Notes under the pieces: generated by a model
The model's database searches: none
Told to the model about the DNA's origin: nothing
What the model saw: only the letters and a program-made list of their open reading frames with translations
Position numbers and translations under genes: made by a program
Shown here: positions 34,258 through 42,289 of the stretch, piece by piece
Layout of the letters: the number at the start of each line of letters is the position of its first letter
Position numbering within the stretch: the first letter of the stretch is position 1
Source: Ktedonospora formicarum
GTDB taxonomy: Bacteria > Chloroflexota > Ktedonobacteria > Ktedonobacterales > Ktedonobacteraceae
Direction: 5' to 3'
DNA length: 64,000 nt
Assembly: GCF_016587355.1 (NCBI RefSeq)
Contig: NZ_BNJF01000002.1
Location: 620,001-684,000, forward strand

Positions 34258-36066
34258 TTGCAGCATCTCCCTCTCATTATCAATATCGTTGTCGCGCTCT
34301 CCCTGGCATTCGTCGGTGGCTGGCTCGCGCGCAAAGCTCAACTTCCGAGCATGATCGGTTACCTGCTCGCAGGTGTCGTAATCGGTCCATTTACTCCTGG
34401 CTTTATTGGAGACTCAAATCTCATCGAACAACTGGCTGAGCTAGGCGTGATCTTCCTTATGTTTGGCGTTGGCCTCAATTTCTCATTACGTGAACTGTGG
34501 GAAGTCCGCGCCATCGCCATCCCAGGCGCGATATTACAAATAGTGCTTATTATTGGCTTGAGCTTGCTTATAGGCTCATGGTGGAACTGGAACATCGTTC
34601 AGGGTATCCTCATGGGCCTGGCTATAGCCATCTCCAGCACCGTCGTCACACTCCGCAACCTGATGGATCGTGGCCTCCTCAATACCTCTCAGGGGCATGC
34701 AGCCATGGGTTGGCTGGTGCTGGAAGATATCATTACCGTTTTACTCCTCGTTCTACTACCTATCTTCGCCGCGAAAAGCAGCGAACCAGTCTGGCAGACA
34801 GTGGGCATAGCTCTGCTCAAGACAATTGGCTTTGCCGCGATTATGCTGGTCGCGGGAACACGCGTTCTGCCTTTCGTCTTGCTACGCCTGGTCCAATCAG
34901 GCTCGCGCGAACTCTTCATCGTCGCGCTCTTCGTGGTGACCGTGGGCACGGCTATTATCTCCTCGGAGTTCTTTGGCGTCTCACTGGCATTGGGAGCCTT
35001 CCTGGCAGGTGTTGTCATCAGCGAATCTTCACTAAGCTCCCAGGTCGAAGTGGAGATTACGCCATTTCGCGATATTTTTACCGTCCTCTTCTTCGTTTCC
35101 GTTGGTATGCTCGTCAATCCTCTGGAACTCTGGACGCTCGCACCAATTGTCCTGGTCTGGACAGTATGTATCATCATCGGCAAATATGTAGTGACCTTCC
35201 TGACAGGGCTCCTTTTCGGCTGGTCAGGCAAGACGACGCTGACTCTCGCGGCTGGTCGCGGACAGATCGGTGAATTCTCCTTTATTCTTGGTGAAGCGGG
35301 AGTTTCTCTGGGTTTGCTTCAGCATGAGCAATATACCCTGCTGCTTGCGGGCGCGATCCTTTCTATTACCATCAATCCCTTCCTCTTCCGAGCTCTTCCA
35401 TGGGCCGAAAAACGCGTTCAGGCCATATCTGCTCTCTGGCGGCTCCTGGAGCGCCGCACAAACTCGCTGGGTCTTTCAACAGGAGCCAGCACTTTGCGCG
35501 ATCATGTCGTACTTGTAGGCTGTGGGCGCGTGGGGGAACAGATCGTACGCGTCTTGCGTACACTTGATATTCCTCTGCTCGTTGTTGACCTCAATATTGA
35601 TCGGCTACTCAAACTACGCGAAAAGGGCGTCTCCATCCTCTATGGCGACGCGGTCAACTCGGAGATTCTCTCACATGCTCAGGTGAAGGACGCTCGGATG
35701 GTCATTGTCACTCTACCCGACGAGGTCCACGCGCAGATGGTTGTTAAAGAGGTGCGCAAGCAGAGCCAAAACACACCAATTGTCGTTCGAGCCACGACAA
35801 AAGATGGTGTTGGGCATCTACAATCACTCGGTGCGCAGCATGTTATTCATCCTGAGCTAGAGGGAGGCTTAGAGATGGTACGCCTCTCGCTCACTGAACT
35901 TGCCTATCCAGAACACGATATATTGACATACACAGATGCTGTTCGCAGCGCACGCTATGAGGCAAAACAAGAGGATTCGCAGGAGCAAGAGGCACTAAAA
36001 GCACTCCAGAACTACCAACTGGCGGCCACGGAGACGAAAGAATCTGGCATTCCTCTCGCCCACTAA
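34258..36066 (+). CDS. Kef-type monovalent cation:proton antiporter with TrkA-N domain
   Basis: From a TTG at 34258 with AAAGGAG 6 nt upstream, the 602-residue protein has a CPA2 antiporter part of about 12 membrane segments (to about residue 390). Family motifs include LPSMIGYLLAGVVIGP and the later SLALGAFLAGVVISES. A RCK/TrkA-N Rossmann domain follows (DHVVLVGCGRVGEQIVRVLR, near 415-434, then VVDLN), which binds NAD(H) or nucleotides and gates transport. The C-terminus is polar. It should exchange K+ or Na+ for H+ across the cell membrane. The longer frame from 34156 starts in poorly supported sequence. Confidence 0.9.
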   Translation: MQHLPLIINIVVALSLAFVGGWLARKAQLPSMIGYLLAGVVIGPFTPGFIGDSNLIEQLAELGVIFLMFGVGLNFSLRELWEVRAIAIPGAILQIVLIIGLSLLIGSWWNWNIVQGILMGLAIAISSTVVTLRNLMDRGLLNTSQGHAAMGWLVLEDIITVLLLVLLPIFAAKSSEPVWQTVGIALLKTIGFAAIMLVAGTRVLPFVLLRLVQSGSRELFIVALFVVTVGTAIISSEFFGVSLALGAFLAGVVISESSLSSQVEVEITPFRDIFTVLFFVSVGMLVNPLELWTLAPIVLVWTVCIIIGKYVVTFLTGLLFGWSGKTTLTLAAGRGQIGEFSFILGEAGVSLGLLQHEQYTLLLAGAILSITINPFLFRALPWAEKRVQAISALWRLLERRTNSLGLSTGASTLRDHVVLVGCGRVGEQIVRVLRTLDIPLLVVDLNIDRLLKLREKGVSILYGDAVNSEILSHAQVKDARMVIVTLPDEVHAQMVVKEVRKQSQNTPIVVRATTKDGVGHLQSLGAQHVIHPELEGGLEMVRLSLTELAYPEHDILTYTDAVRSARYEAKQEDSQEQEALKALQNYQLAATETKESGIPLAH

Positions 36067-36464
36067 TTCTCCTTAAGCATCAGGTAAGCGGCATAATGAA
36101 GTAACTACTCAACCTATTTCTGGGTAGCCATAAATATCCTATCAGTCACTATTGCAATAGTGTAGTGAATAGTGGCATACTATACGTAGAAGCTTTTTTG
36201 CTTCTATAGATTGAAAAGATAGTGTTGTTTACACCTTATACGAAATATTGACCGCGAATGCTAGTTACGATAGCAACGCTGCGACCTTTTAGAGCGGTAT
36301 GCAGAACGATTGAGCAATGGGGCCTGACGTTGGCTCAAGCTCAAGGCTTCTAAAAATTTCGATCGGGGGAGCAGCAGGCTGGTCTCTAGTTCGTATAAGA
36401 CCTCAGTGGTAGATGATTTGACGATGAACTCACAGCGTCAGATCCTACCTGGGAAGAAGGTGGA
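36067..36464. other. Intergenic region with palindrome and hairpin
   Basis: This 398-bp stretch holds a perfect 16-bp palindrome CACTATTGCAATAGTG (36147-36162) and a hairpin TAGAAGC-N6-GCTTCTA (36187-36206) with a T6 loop. These may be an operator and a control element for the collagen-like gene. TTCGTATAAGACCT near 36390 resembles the dispersed repeat. No gene is seen. Confidence 0.4.
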
Positions 36465-37559
36465 ATGGTGGAAGAAGAACTGAATAAGCTGCAATCCGAC
36501 AACACATCTGCCAATGACAAAGCTTGCGATTTGATTGCGCCGAACGCGAAGCCAAACGCGCAATTTGGACCGCCAAACAGACCAATGCCTCCCAATCGGC
36601 AGCCCCCACAGCGCCCAGGACACCAAGGCCCTGGCACACCAGGTTACCCCGGGCCTCAGGGTCCTGGCGGTGAAAGCCCCGGCTACCCTGGTGGGCCTCA
36701 AGGCCCTGGGAACCCAGGCTATCCTGGTCCACAAGGTCCCGGTGGCAATCCTGGCTACCCGGGCAGCCCCAATCCTCAGAGTCCTCCTGGTGGTGATCCA
36801 GGCTATCCCAACTACCCCAATCCTCAGGGGCCTAATGGCAATCCTGGTTATCCAGGAGGGCCTCAAAGTCCTGGGAACCCAGGCTATCCCGGAACCCCTG
36901 GCGGCTATCCTGGGAACCCAGGCAACTCTGGCTATCCCGGGAATCCTGGTCCTCAAGGTCCTGGTAATCCGGGCTACCCTAACCCTGGTAACCCAGGCTA
37001 TCCCGGAACCCCTGGCGGAAACCCGGGCTATCCCAACTACCCCAATCCTCAGGGACCCAATGGCAATCCTGGCTACCCTGGCGGTCCTCAAAACCCTGGT
37101 AACTCCAGCTATCCTGGAAATCCTGGCGGCAATCCAGGTAGCCCAGGCAACTCTGGCTATCCCGGTCAAGGTAATCCTGGTAACCCGGGAAATCCAGGCA
37201 ATTCTGGTTATCCGACTCCAAGCAATCCTGATCCAAGTAATCAGGGGCCAGGAGGAACACCTGTTACCCCTAGTGGCTCTAATGGACCACAATTCCCTGG
37301 TGGTTCCAGTGGGGGTATCCTGGCGGTCCTGGTTGGGGCTATCCTGGATATCCCGGTGGAGGATACCCTGGTGGTCCTGGTTGGGGCTATCCTGGAAGTC
37401 CTGGTGGGGGATATCCGGGTTATGGCTATCCTGGCGGCTACCCTGGGGGGTATCCGGGCTATGGCTATCCCGGTGGTTTCCCAGCCTCACATGGGCCTTA
37501 TGGCTTCTCGGGTCCCACTCCTCCCAGCCTTCAAGGCTATGCAGCCGCAACCAATCTGA
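36465..37559 (+). CDS. Collagen-like Gly-Pro repeat protein, stalk part
   Basis: The ATG at 36465 follows AAGGTGG. After a short acidic head (MVEEELNKLQSDNTSANDK) and a proline-rich linker, Gly-x-y-like repeats run from about residue 45 to 285, with units such as GYPGNPGPQGPG and GNPGYPGTPGG. This is a collagen-like stalk. After the GGGGG run at 37311-37315 this frame loses the repeat and reads an implausible ILAVLVGAILDIP. The frame used by the BclA-like head continues the GYPGG pattern instead. The real protein is therefore probably one product running to 38020, expected on the cell or spore surface. Confidence 0.7.
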   Translation: MVEEELNKLQSDNTSANDKACDLIAPNAKPNAQFGPPNRPMPPNRQPPQRPGHQGPGTPGYPGPQGPGGESPGYPGGPQGPGNPGYPGPQGPGGNPGYPGSPNPQSPPGGDPGYPNYPNPQGPNGNPGYPGGPQSPGNPGYPGTPGGYPGNPGNSGYPGNPGPQGPGNPGYPNPGNPGYPGTPGGNPGYPNYPNPQGPNGNPGYPGGPQNPGNSSYPGNPGGNPGSPGNSGYPGQGNPGNPGNPGNSGYPTPSNPDPSNQGPGGTPVTPSGSNGPQFPGGSSGGILAVLVGAILDIPVEDTLVVLVGAILEVLVGDIRVMAILAATLGGIRAMAIPVVSQPHMGLMASRVPLLPAFKAMQPQPI

Positions 37560-38020
37560 TAAAGGAGGCAGACGCGTCTGATACGCCTGTAGTGCCTCTC
37601 GCGAGTGGTGGTGAATCTGGCTATGTCTTTACGACTGGTCGCCAGATTGTGCCAGCCAAAGGAGACATCGCTTTCACGACAAACGGAAAGCTTACGTCAG
37701 GAATTGTTCACAGCACGACAGCCAGCCCCGAGCGAATTACCGTGACAAATGCTGGTCTGTATGTGATCCTGTATTCGGTATCAAGCATTGGTCCTGATGT
37801 GTTCAGCCTTTTCTTAAATGGCAAGGACGAGATTGACGGTTCCACGTACATCTCCAATGACTACAATCAGCAGAACACTGGTTATGTACTCGTCAATCTC
37901 AACGCCAATAGCTATGTCACGCTACGGAATCGCCTGCACCAATCAATCTACCTTCAGATACCGAATGACAATATTCCCGACTTTGTGAATGCCTCACTCT
38001 TCATTCAGAAGGTAAACTAG
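37313..38020 (+). CDS. Collagen-like protein, remaining stalk and BclA-like C-terminal head
   Basis: In this frame the repeat continues as GYPGGPGWGYPGYPGGGYPG to about 37500, then a linker (SLQGYAAATNLIKEADASDT) leads to a compact head of about 135 residues: GYVFTTGRQIVPAKGDIAFT, ERITVTNAGLYVILYSVS, FSLFLNGKDEIDGSTY, QIPNDNIPDFVNASLFIQK. This resembles the BclA C-terminal domain, a C1q/TNF-like trimeric fold on the exosporium of Bacillus spores. No ribosome site supports a separate start, so it is the 3' part of the gene at 36465, shifted by one missing G. Confidence 0.65.
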   Translation, partial: GYPGGPGWGYPGYPGGGYPGGPGWGYPGSPGGGYPGYGYPGGYPGGYPGYGYPGGFPASHGPYGFSGPTPPSLQGYAAATNLIKEADASDTPVVPLASGGESGYVFTTGRQIVPAKGDIAFTTNGKLTSGIVHSTTASPERITVTNAGLYVILYSVSSIGPDVFSLFLNGKDEIDGSTYISNDYNQQNTGYVLVNLNANSYVTLRNRLHQSIYLQIPNDNIPDFVNASLFIQKVN

Positions 38021-38059
38021 AGCCTTGTTTAAGGCTTTGTGGAGTGGATTTATACCATC

Positions 38060-38100
38060 AGGAGTGCTACCCATAGCAGGGGGTAGCACTCCTTCTCTCT
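38060..38100 (+). terminator. Terminator after the BclA-like head
   Basis: AGGAGTGCTACCC (38060-38072) pairs perfectly with GGGTAGCACTCCT (38081-38093) and is followed by TCTCTCT. Confidence 0.8.
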
Positions 38101-38156
38101 CTATTGCCTTCGCTGCCATTCACTCTTCACCAAGCCCCTAACAGCATGATGGGCAA

Positions 38157-38996
38157 TTACTGTTCATGGATGCTAATATCACCGCTACCTGTGTGAATAA
38201 ACACTGGTGCACGCGGGTCATCGCCAATGGATCGAGTGTGAAAGTCGTTATCAACGTCACCACTGCTGGAATCAATGTTGAGTTGTAAAGAAGAATCAAC
38301 GGGCAAGGCAAGATTAATATCGCCGCTTCCAGTTTCTATGGTATAGTCACCATTTGATGCAAGCGAGCCATCAAACTTAATATCACCGCTGCCACTATGA
38401 AGAACACTCTCTCCCTCTAAACGCGCATCTCGAAGCGTGATATCTCCTGATCCGGTTTGAATATTCGCCGATCCATTCGTATCTCTGGTTTCTATATCTC
38501 CCGAACCGGTCTTAAGTGTTGTCGTTCCCTGTGTGCGAGAGACATCAATGTCGCCACTCCCGGTCTCGGCCTTAACCAGCCCACTAATATCGGACACAGT
38601 AATATCACCAGAAGAATCATATACATCGAGATCGCTCTCAGTGGGAACAGTAATATCGAGATCGATGTAAGCGGAGTTGAAGAATAGCCCACCGCTGTTT
38701 CCCTCAACCTCAACGGTAATGTCATTCCCAGTTTGCTTATAATCAACTTTCAAATTATCGCCAAAATTACCGACAATAGGAGTCCGCTTGGTTGCCGTCA
38801 CGACAACGGTATTTACCTGCCCCTCATGAATGCGGATATCACCACGTGGGCTTTTGACATGCAGGACGTCCTTACCTGTAACCATGAATGTATGCGTAGG
38901 CAATACGCTACTACTAATATTTAGTGAATAGCGGCTCCCGCTGAAAAGCCATCCCGCCCCCATCAAGAGAAGAATAAGAATTATCAAAGGGCCCAA
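38157..38996 (-). CDS. DUF4097-like beta-helical membrane-anchored protein
   Basis: One membrane segment (LIILILLLMGAGWLF) is followed by about 240 residues of short beta repeats with the signature TGSGDI (GSGDIDVSRTQG, GSGDIETRDTNG, GSGDITLRDARL, GSGDIKFDGSLA), typical of DUF4097/adhesin-like beta helices. The repeat part should lie outside the cell. Function is unknown; such proteins are common next to membrane proteins in Chloroflexota. The only start in this frame is a TTG at 38996, immediately before the membrane segment. The sequence upstream (38997-39198) holds a plausible missing N-terminus in other frames. Confidence 0.75.
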   Translation of the reverse strand: MGPLIILILLLMGAGWLFSGSRYSLNISSSVLPTHTFMVTGKDVLHVKSPRGDIRIHEGQVNTVVVTATKRTPIVGNFGDNLKVDYKQTGNDITVEVEGNSGGLFFNSAYIDLDITVPTESDLDVYDSSGDITVSDISGLVKAETGSGDIDVSRTQGTTTLKTGSGDIETRDTNGSANIQTGSGDITLRDARLEGESVLHSGSGDIKFDGSLASNGDYTIETGSGDINLALPVDSSLQLNIDSSSGDVDNDFHTRSIGDDPRAPVFIHTGSGDISIHEQ

Positions 38997-39198
38997 AAAC
39001 TTCGGCCCACGCTGACGCTGACGCTGGGGGGTTGAATATAATCCGCCTTCGTTTCACGATAACCATACGCATCTACGCTCTGCTCACGTGGGTCACGATT
39101 CACTGGCCTCGGGGATCTTCATGCTGCTCACGCGGATCGGTATTGCTATTTCTTCTATCATCAAACTGCTGCTCAGATTGCATACATCCTTCTTCCAT
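38997..39198 (-). other. Probable N-terminal coding part of the DUF4097-like gene, broken by two frame shifts
   Basis: Reading the minus strand from ATG 39198 (or 39183, with AAGGA close upstream) gives a polar peptide containing QSEQQFDDRRNSNTDPREQH. The frame is lost at a C4 run (plus-strand 39111-39114). The next frame reads NRDPREQSVDAYGYRETKAD up to a C6 run (39026-39031). The third frame reads PQRQRQRGPKFLGPL directly into the membrane segment. Adding one C to each run joins all parts into one cytoplasmic tail of about 70 residues. Confidence 0.55.
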
Positions 39199-39326
39199 GA
39201 ATTCTTTTATCTATCGCACACATTTATCATGTTTCACATCTTCCAACGTTATCTCAATGTAGATTATATAACCGTAAAAATTATACGCTTTCAGGTAGAG
39301 AAGAGTTATATGCTTGACCGATCAGC

Positions 39327-40112
39327 TTAGCTCATTTGCACATAGAAGATCAGCAGAGAACAAAAGTAGAGGCTAATCAGAATCAGCATCGCGATATGAA
39401 ACACGATCCTTATAGTCACACTTTGCGCCACCTGACGCTCCTCGTACCATTGAGTGAGCATATACGGAGTAGTAAAGAGGGCCGCGAGGAAGAAGGGTAG
39501 CGCCATGCCCATAAGAACTTCGACATAACGTTGTGTGTCAGGGACAATAGATAGAGAGTTTATTACCAAAACGACTATGAAGGTAATGAAGCAGTACACA
39601 AGCGGAAATATAGTCAACCTGCGCAAATGTGTGATGATGAATTGCTTAAGCCAGAAATTGCTTATACACGCGCCAATAGCGACCAGGAGCGCGAAGCAGG
39701 ATATGAACAGCACAATAAGGCTGGCAATATAGGAATATCCACCTGCTGGTGGTAGAGAAAGCGCGAGTAAGGAATTGGGGCCGCGCCAGCCAATGCTCTC
39801 GCGCACAGCCAGGGGCGGAGCAGGTAGTAGGGCACCAAGGGTGGACATGACCATGAAACGCTCTTCACCACGCCTGGAGAGCCTTGCCATTTTTGCCAAT
39901 CCCAGCGCACCAAGCCATGTTATTATTCCAATGACCACGACAAGAAGTAGCGAGCCAAGGTACGCACCAAGTGAGGCAGGGCCATGCGAACCATGTAATA
40001 GCCAGGTACGCGCAGCAAAGGCCAGCAAGAAGAGTAACCATATAGGACCCGAAAGCATCTTCACAATACGAACAATTTTGCCAACACGTCCCAGAGCGCT
40101 TGACTGCGACAT
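39327..40112 (-). CDS. Multi-pass membrane protein of unknown function
   Basis: From the ATG at 40112 with GGGAGG 8 nt upstream, the 261-residue protein has about seven hydrophobic segments, among them SGPIWLLFLLAFAARTWLL, GSLLLVVVIGIITWLGAL, YIASLIVLFISCFALLVAI, FPLVYCFITFIVVLVIN and IVFHIAMLILISLYFCSLL. A polar loop RGEERFMVMSTLGALLPAPP lies after the second. No family was recognised with confidence. It sits upstream of the DUF4097-like gene on the same strand (about 130 bp from that gene's likely true start), so the two may be co-transcribed. Confidence 0.7.
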   Translation of the reverse strand: MSQSSALGRVGKIVRIVKMLSGPIWLLFLLAFAARTWLLHGSHGPASLGAYLGSLLLVVVIGIITWLGALGLAKMARLSRRGEERFMVMSTLGALLPAPPLAVRESIGWRGPNSLLALSLPPAGGYSYIASLIVLFISCFALLVAIGACISNFWLKQFIITHLRRLTIFPLVYCFITFIVVLVINSLSIVPDTQRYVEVLMGMALPFFLAALFTTPYMLTQWYEERQVAQSVTIRIVFHIAMLILISLYFCSLLIFYVQMS

Positions 40113-40223
40113 ATTCTCACCTCCCAGGCGATTGAAACGCCTTTTGGTCGCGATTATACCACAGTCAAGCACTCAGGCGGAGTTGTATTCGCCTGTCAAA
40201 ATCCTTTTCTAACGTAATTGAGG

Positions 40224-41519
40224 CTATTCGGTACGCAAAGCCACGATAGGATCGAGGCGCGCGGCACGTCGAGCAGGATAAAAACCAAAGACGATGCCTA
40301 CAGCAGCCGAGAAGATAAACGCGATCAGGACGGCGCCAATATTGAGCACAAATGGTTCCGCCAGAAAGAGAGAGACGATATAGCCACCAACAATACCAAT
40401 GATGATGCCCACCAGTCCTCCCAGAGCGCTCAACGTTAAGGCTTCGATGAGAAACTGTAACATAACATCGCGTGGATAGGCTCCCAGAGCAACACGAATA
40501 CCAATCTCACGCGTACGCTCGGTTACTGATACGAGCATGATGTTCATAATACCAATGCCACCCACTAGAAGCGAGATTGCGGCAACACCAATCAAGAGGA
40601 TGGTCAAGGCCTGCGTGGCTGTTTGTGCCGTCTCCAGGATCTGGGACTGGTTCTGAATGGTAAAATCGGTGGTACCGTGCCGCTCTTGCAGCATTTCCTG
40701 AACCGCGTTCTGGGCCGCCGTCATGTTGTTATTTCCGCTCACCAGGACCGAGATAGCGAGTGCGCGCTGACTGCCTGTCAGGCGTGTCTCTACAGTCTTG
40801 AAGGGAACATAAACGATGTCATCCGAGTTTCCCAGACCACTTGAGCCCTTGGAAGCCAGGACACCTACGACGGTGAAGGTGACATTACCAATGCGTATTT
40901 GTTGTCCCACAGGATCAATTCCCTGTGGTGTAAAAAGGTTATCGGCAACCGTTTGCCCGATGACGGCAACACTCGCGCCAGCTTGCTCTTCGCTATCGCT
41001 AAAAAAGCTTCCCTCCTGCACTGTCCAGCTACCTATTTGCTGATAGCTGGCATACACTCCCTGCACGCTTGTTGACCAATTCTGTCCCTGGAAAACCACC
41101 TGCCCATTACTTGTCAGGACGGGGCTGACAGCACTAATATTGGCAACCTGGGTCGCAATGGCATTGGCATCGGCCTCAGTAAGTGTCTGTTGCGTTCCCG
41201 CGCCCTGCCTGACACCCGAAGTTGTCGCACTACCAGACCGAATGGTGAGCAGATTGGGATTAAGCGAAGAGAGGCGTCCATTAATGACGGAAGCGCTACT
41301 CTCGCTAATCGCGATCATCATAATGACCGCCGCCACACCAATGATAATTCCCAGAGCAGTGAGCAGTGAACGCAACTTGTTGGCGCGCAGGGCTTCCAAA
41401 GCGCTTGTCCAGCTCTGAAGCAGCGCGTACCCGTCTCGCCCACGTTTTGGCACCTTTAACGGCGGCATCAGCGGTGGAGACTGTCCAACCTTATTGCTCC
41501 GTTCCTGTGAGACACTCAT
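40224..41519 (-). CDS. ABC transporter permease, MacB/FtsX type
   Basis: The 431-residue protein has a membrane segment after a polar start (LRSLLTALGIIIGVAAVIMM), a periplasmic-type core of about 220 residues (VSPVLTSNGQVVFQGQNW), and three C-terminal segments with IGIMNIMLVSVTERTREIGI, the FtsX-domain signature. This is the MacB-like permease topology, but without a fused ATPase. Its ATG overlaps the ATPase stop by 4 bp, and the adaptor gene is coupled in the same way, so the three form one operon for export of a drug, peptide or lipid. Substrate unknown. Confidence 0.92.
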   Translation of the reverse strand: MSVSQERSNKVGQSPPLMPPLKVPKRGRDGYALLQSWTSALEALRANKLRSLLTALGIIIGVAAVIMMIAISESSASVINGRLSSLNPNLLTIRSGSATTSGVRQGAGTQQTLTEADANAIATQVANISAVSPVLTSNGQVVFQGQNWSTSVQGVYASYQQIGSWTVQEGSFFSDSEEQAGASVAVIGQTVADNLFTPQGIDPVGQQIRIGNVTFTVVGVLASKGSSGLGNSDDIVYVPFKTVETRLTGSQRALAISVLVSGNNNMTAAQNAVQEMLQERHGTTDFTIQNQSQILETAQTATQALTILLIGVAAISLLVGGIGIMNIMLVSVTERTREIGIRVALGAYPRDVMLQFLIEALTLSALGGLVGIIIGIVGGYIVSLFLAEPFVLNIGAVLIAFIFSAAVGIVFGFYPARRAARLDPIVALRTE

Positions 41520-42289
41520 GCCTCTACCTCCTTCCGCTCACTGAGACGCGCTAGTTGTTCCTGAGCAAGCAACGGCTGCGCATTGAGCGTATCCGCGACT
41601 ATCTGACCATCGCGAAAAACAACACTACGCCGACAATAGCTCGCGATGTCCGGCTCATGCGTAACCAATACCACTGTCATACCACGCTCATTAAGCTTTT
41701 GCAGGATCAACATGATCTCCAAGCTAGTGTGACTATCCAGATTGCCAGTTGGTTCGTCAGCCAGGATAAGCGTTGGCGAGGTAACGAGCGCGCGCGCGAT
41801 AGCGACACGCTGCTGTTGCCCACCTGAAAGTTCCATTGGTCGATGTTGAGCGCGAGACGCCAGCCCAACGAGAGAGAGAGCCCATTCCGCGCGCTCCTCT
41901 CGCTCCTCTCGCGATATGCCAGCATAGACCAGTGGCAACTCAACATTGGCCCGAGCACTCATCCAGCGTAGGAGGTTGAAGCTCTGGAAGACAAAACCTA
42001 GCTTCTGGTTGCGCACATTCGCCAGTTCATTTGTCGTCATCTCGCTAACAGAGACACCATCGAGCAGGTAATTGCCTGCGCTGGGACGATCCAGACACCC
42101 CAGGATATTCATAAAGGTTGTTTTACCTGAACCAGAGGGACCCATAATGGCGACAAACTCACCGTGAGCTATTGTAAGGCTGACATCATGGAGTGCCGGA
42201 ACAATTGTGTTGCCCATCACATATTGTTTGCTTAAGTGCCGAAGTTCTAGCAGTGGCACCTGATCGCCGGGCTTTTCATCCGTCATCAT
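41516..42289 (-). CDS. ABC transporter ATP-binding protein, MacB/LolD type
   Basis: The 257-residue ATPase has Walker A GPSGSGKTT at 50-58, a Q-loop in GFVFQSFNLLRWMS, signature LSGGQQQRVAIARAL, Walker B LILADEPTGNLDS and switch H in VTHEPD. The family is the MacB/LolD group, which powers mechanotransmission rather than substrate passage through the membrane. Four-base overlaps link it to the adaptor upstream and the permease downstream. It works on the cytoplasmic face. Confidence 0.95.
   Translation of the reverse strand: MMTDEKPGDQVPLLELRHLSKQYVMGNTIVPALHDVSLTIAHGEFVAIMGPSGSGKTTFMNILGCLDRPSAGNYLLDGVSVSEMTTNELANVRNQKLGFVFQSFNLLRWMSARANVELPLVYAGISREEREERAEWALSLVGLASRAQHRPMELSGGQQQRVAIARALVTSPTLILADEPTGNLDSHTSLEIMLILQKLNERGMTVVLVTHEPDIASYCRRSVVFRDGQIVADTLNAQPLLAQEQLARLSERKEVEA

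Noticed and set aside
36600..37500. Possible tandem or CRISPR-like repeat array
   Set aside because: The repeats are 9-21-bp Gly-Pro codon repeats without unique spacers of constant length; they are coding.
36438..37550. 370-residue antisense frame with Ile-Ala-Arg repeats
   Set aside because: It is the complement of the Gly-Pro repeat DNA; its repeats arise from the collagen codons.
36535..37581. 348-residue alternate frame in the collagen-like gene
   Set aside because: It reads ILVTQAIP-type repeats without Gly periodicity; the collagen frame is the meaningful one until the G5 run.
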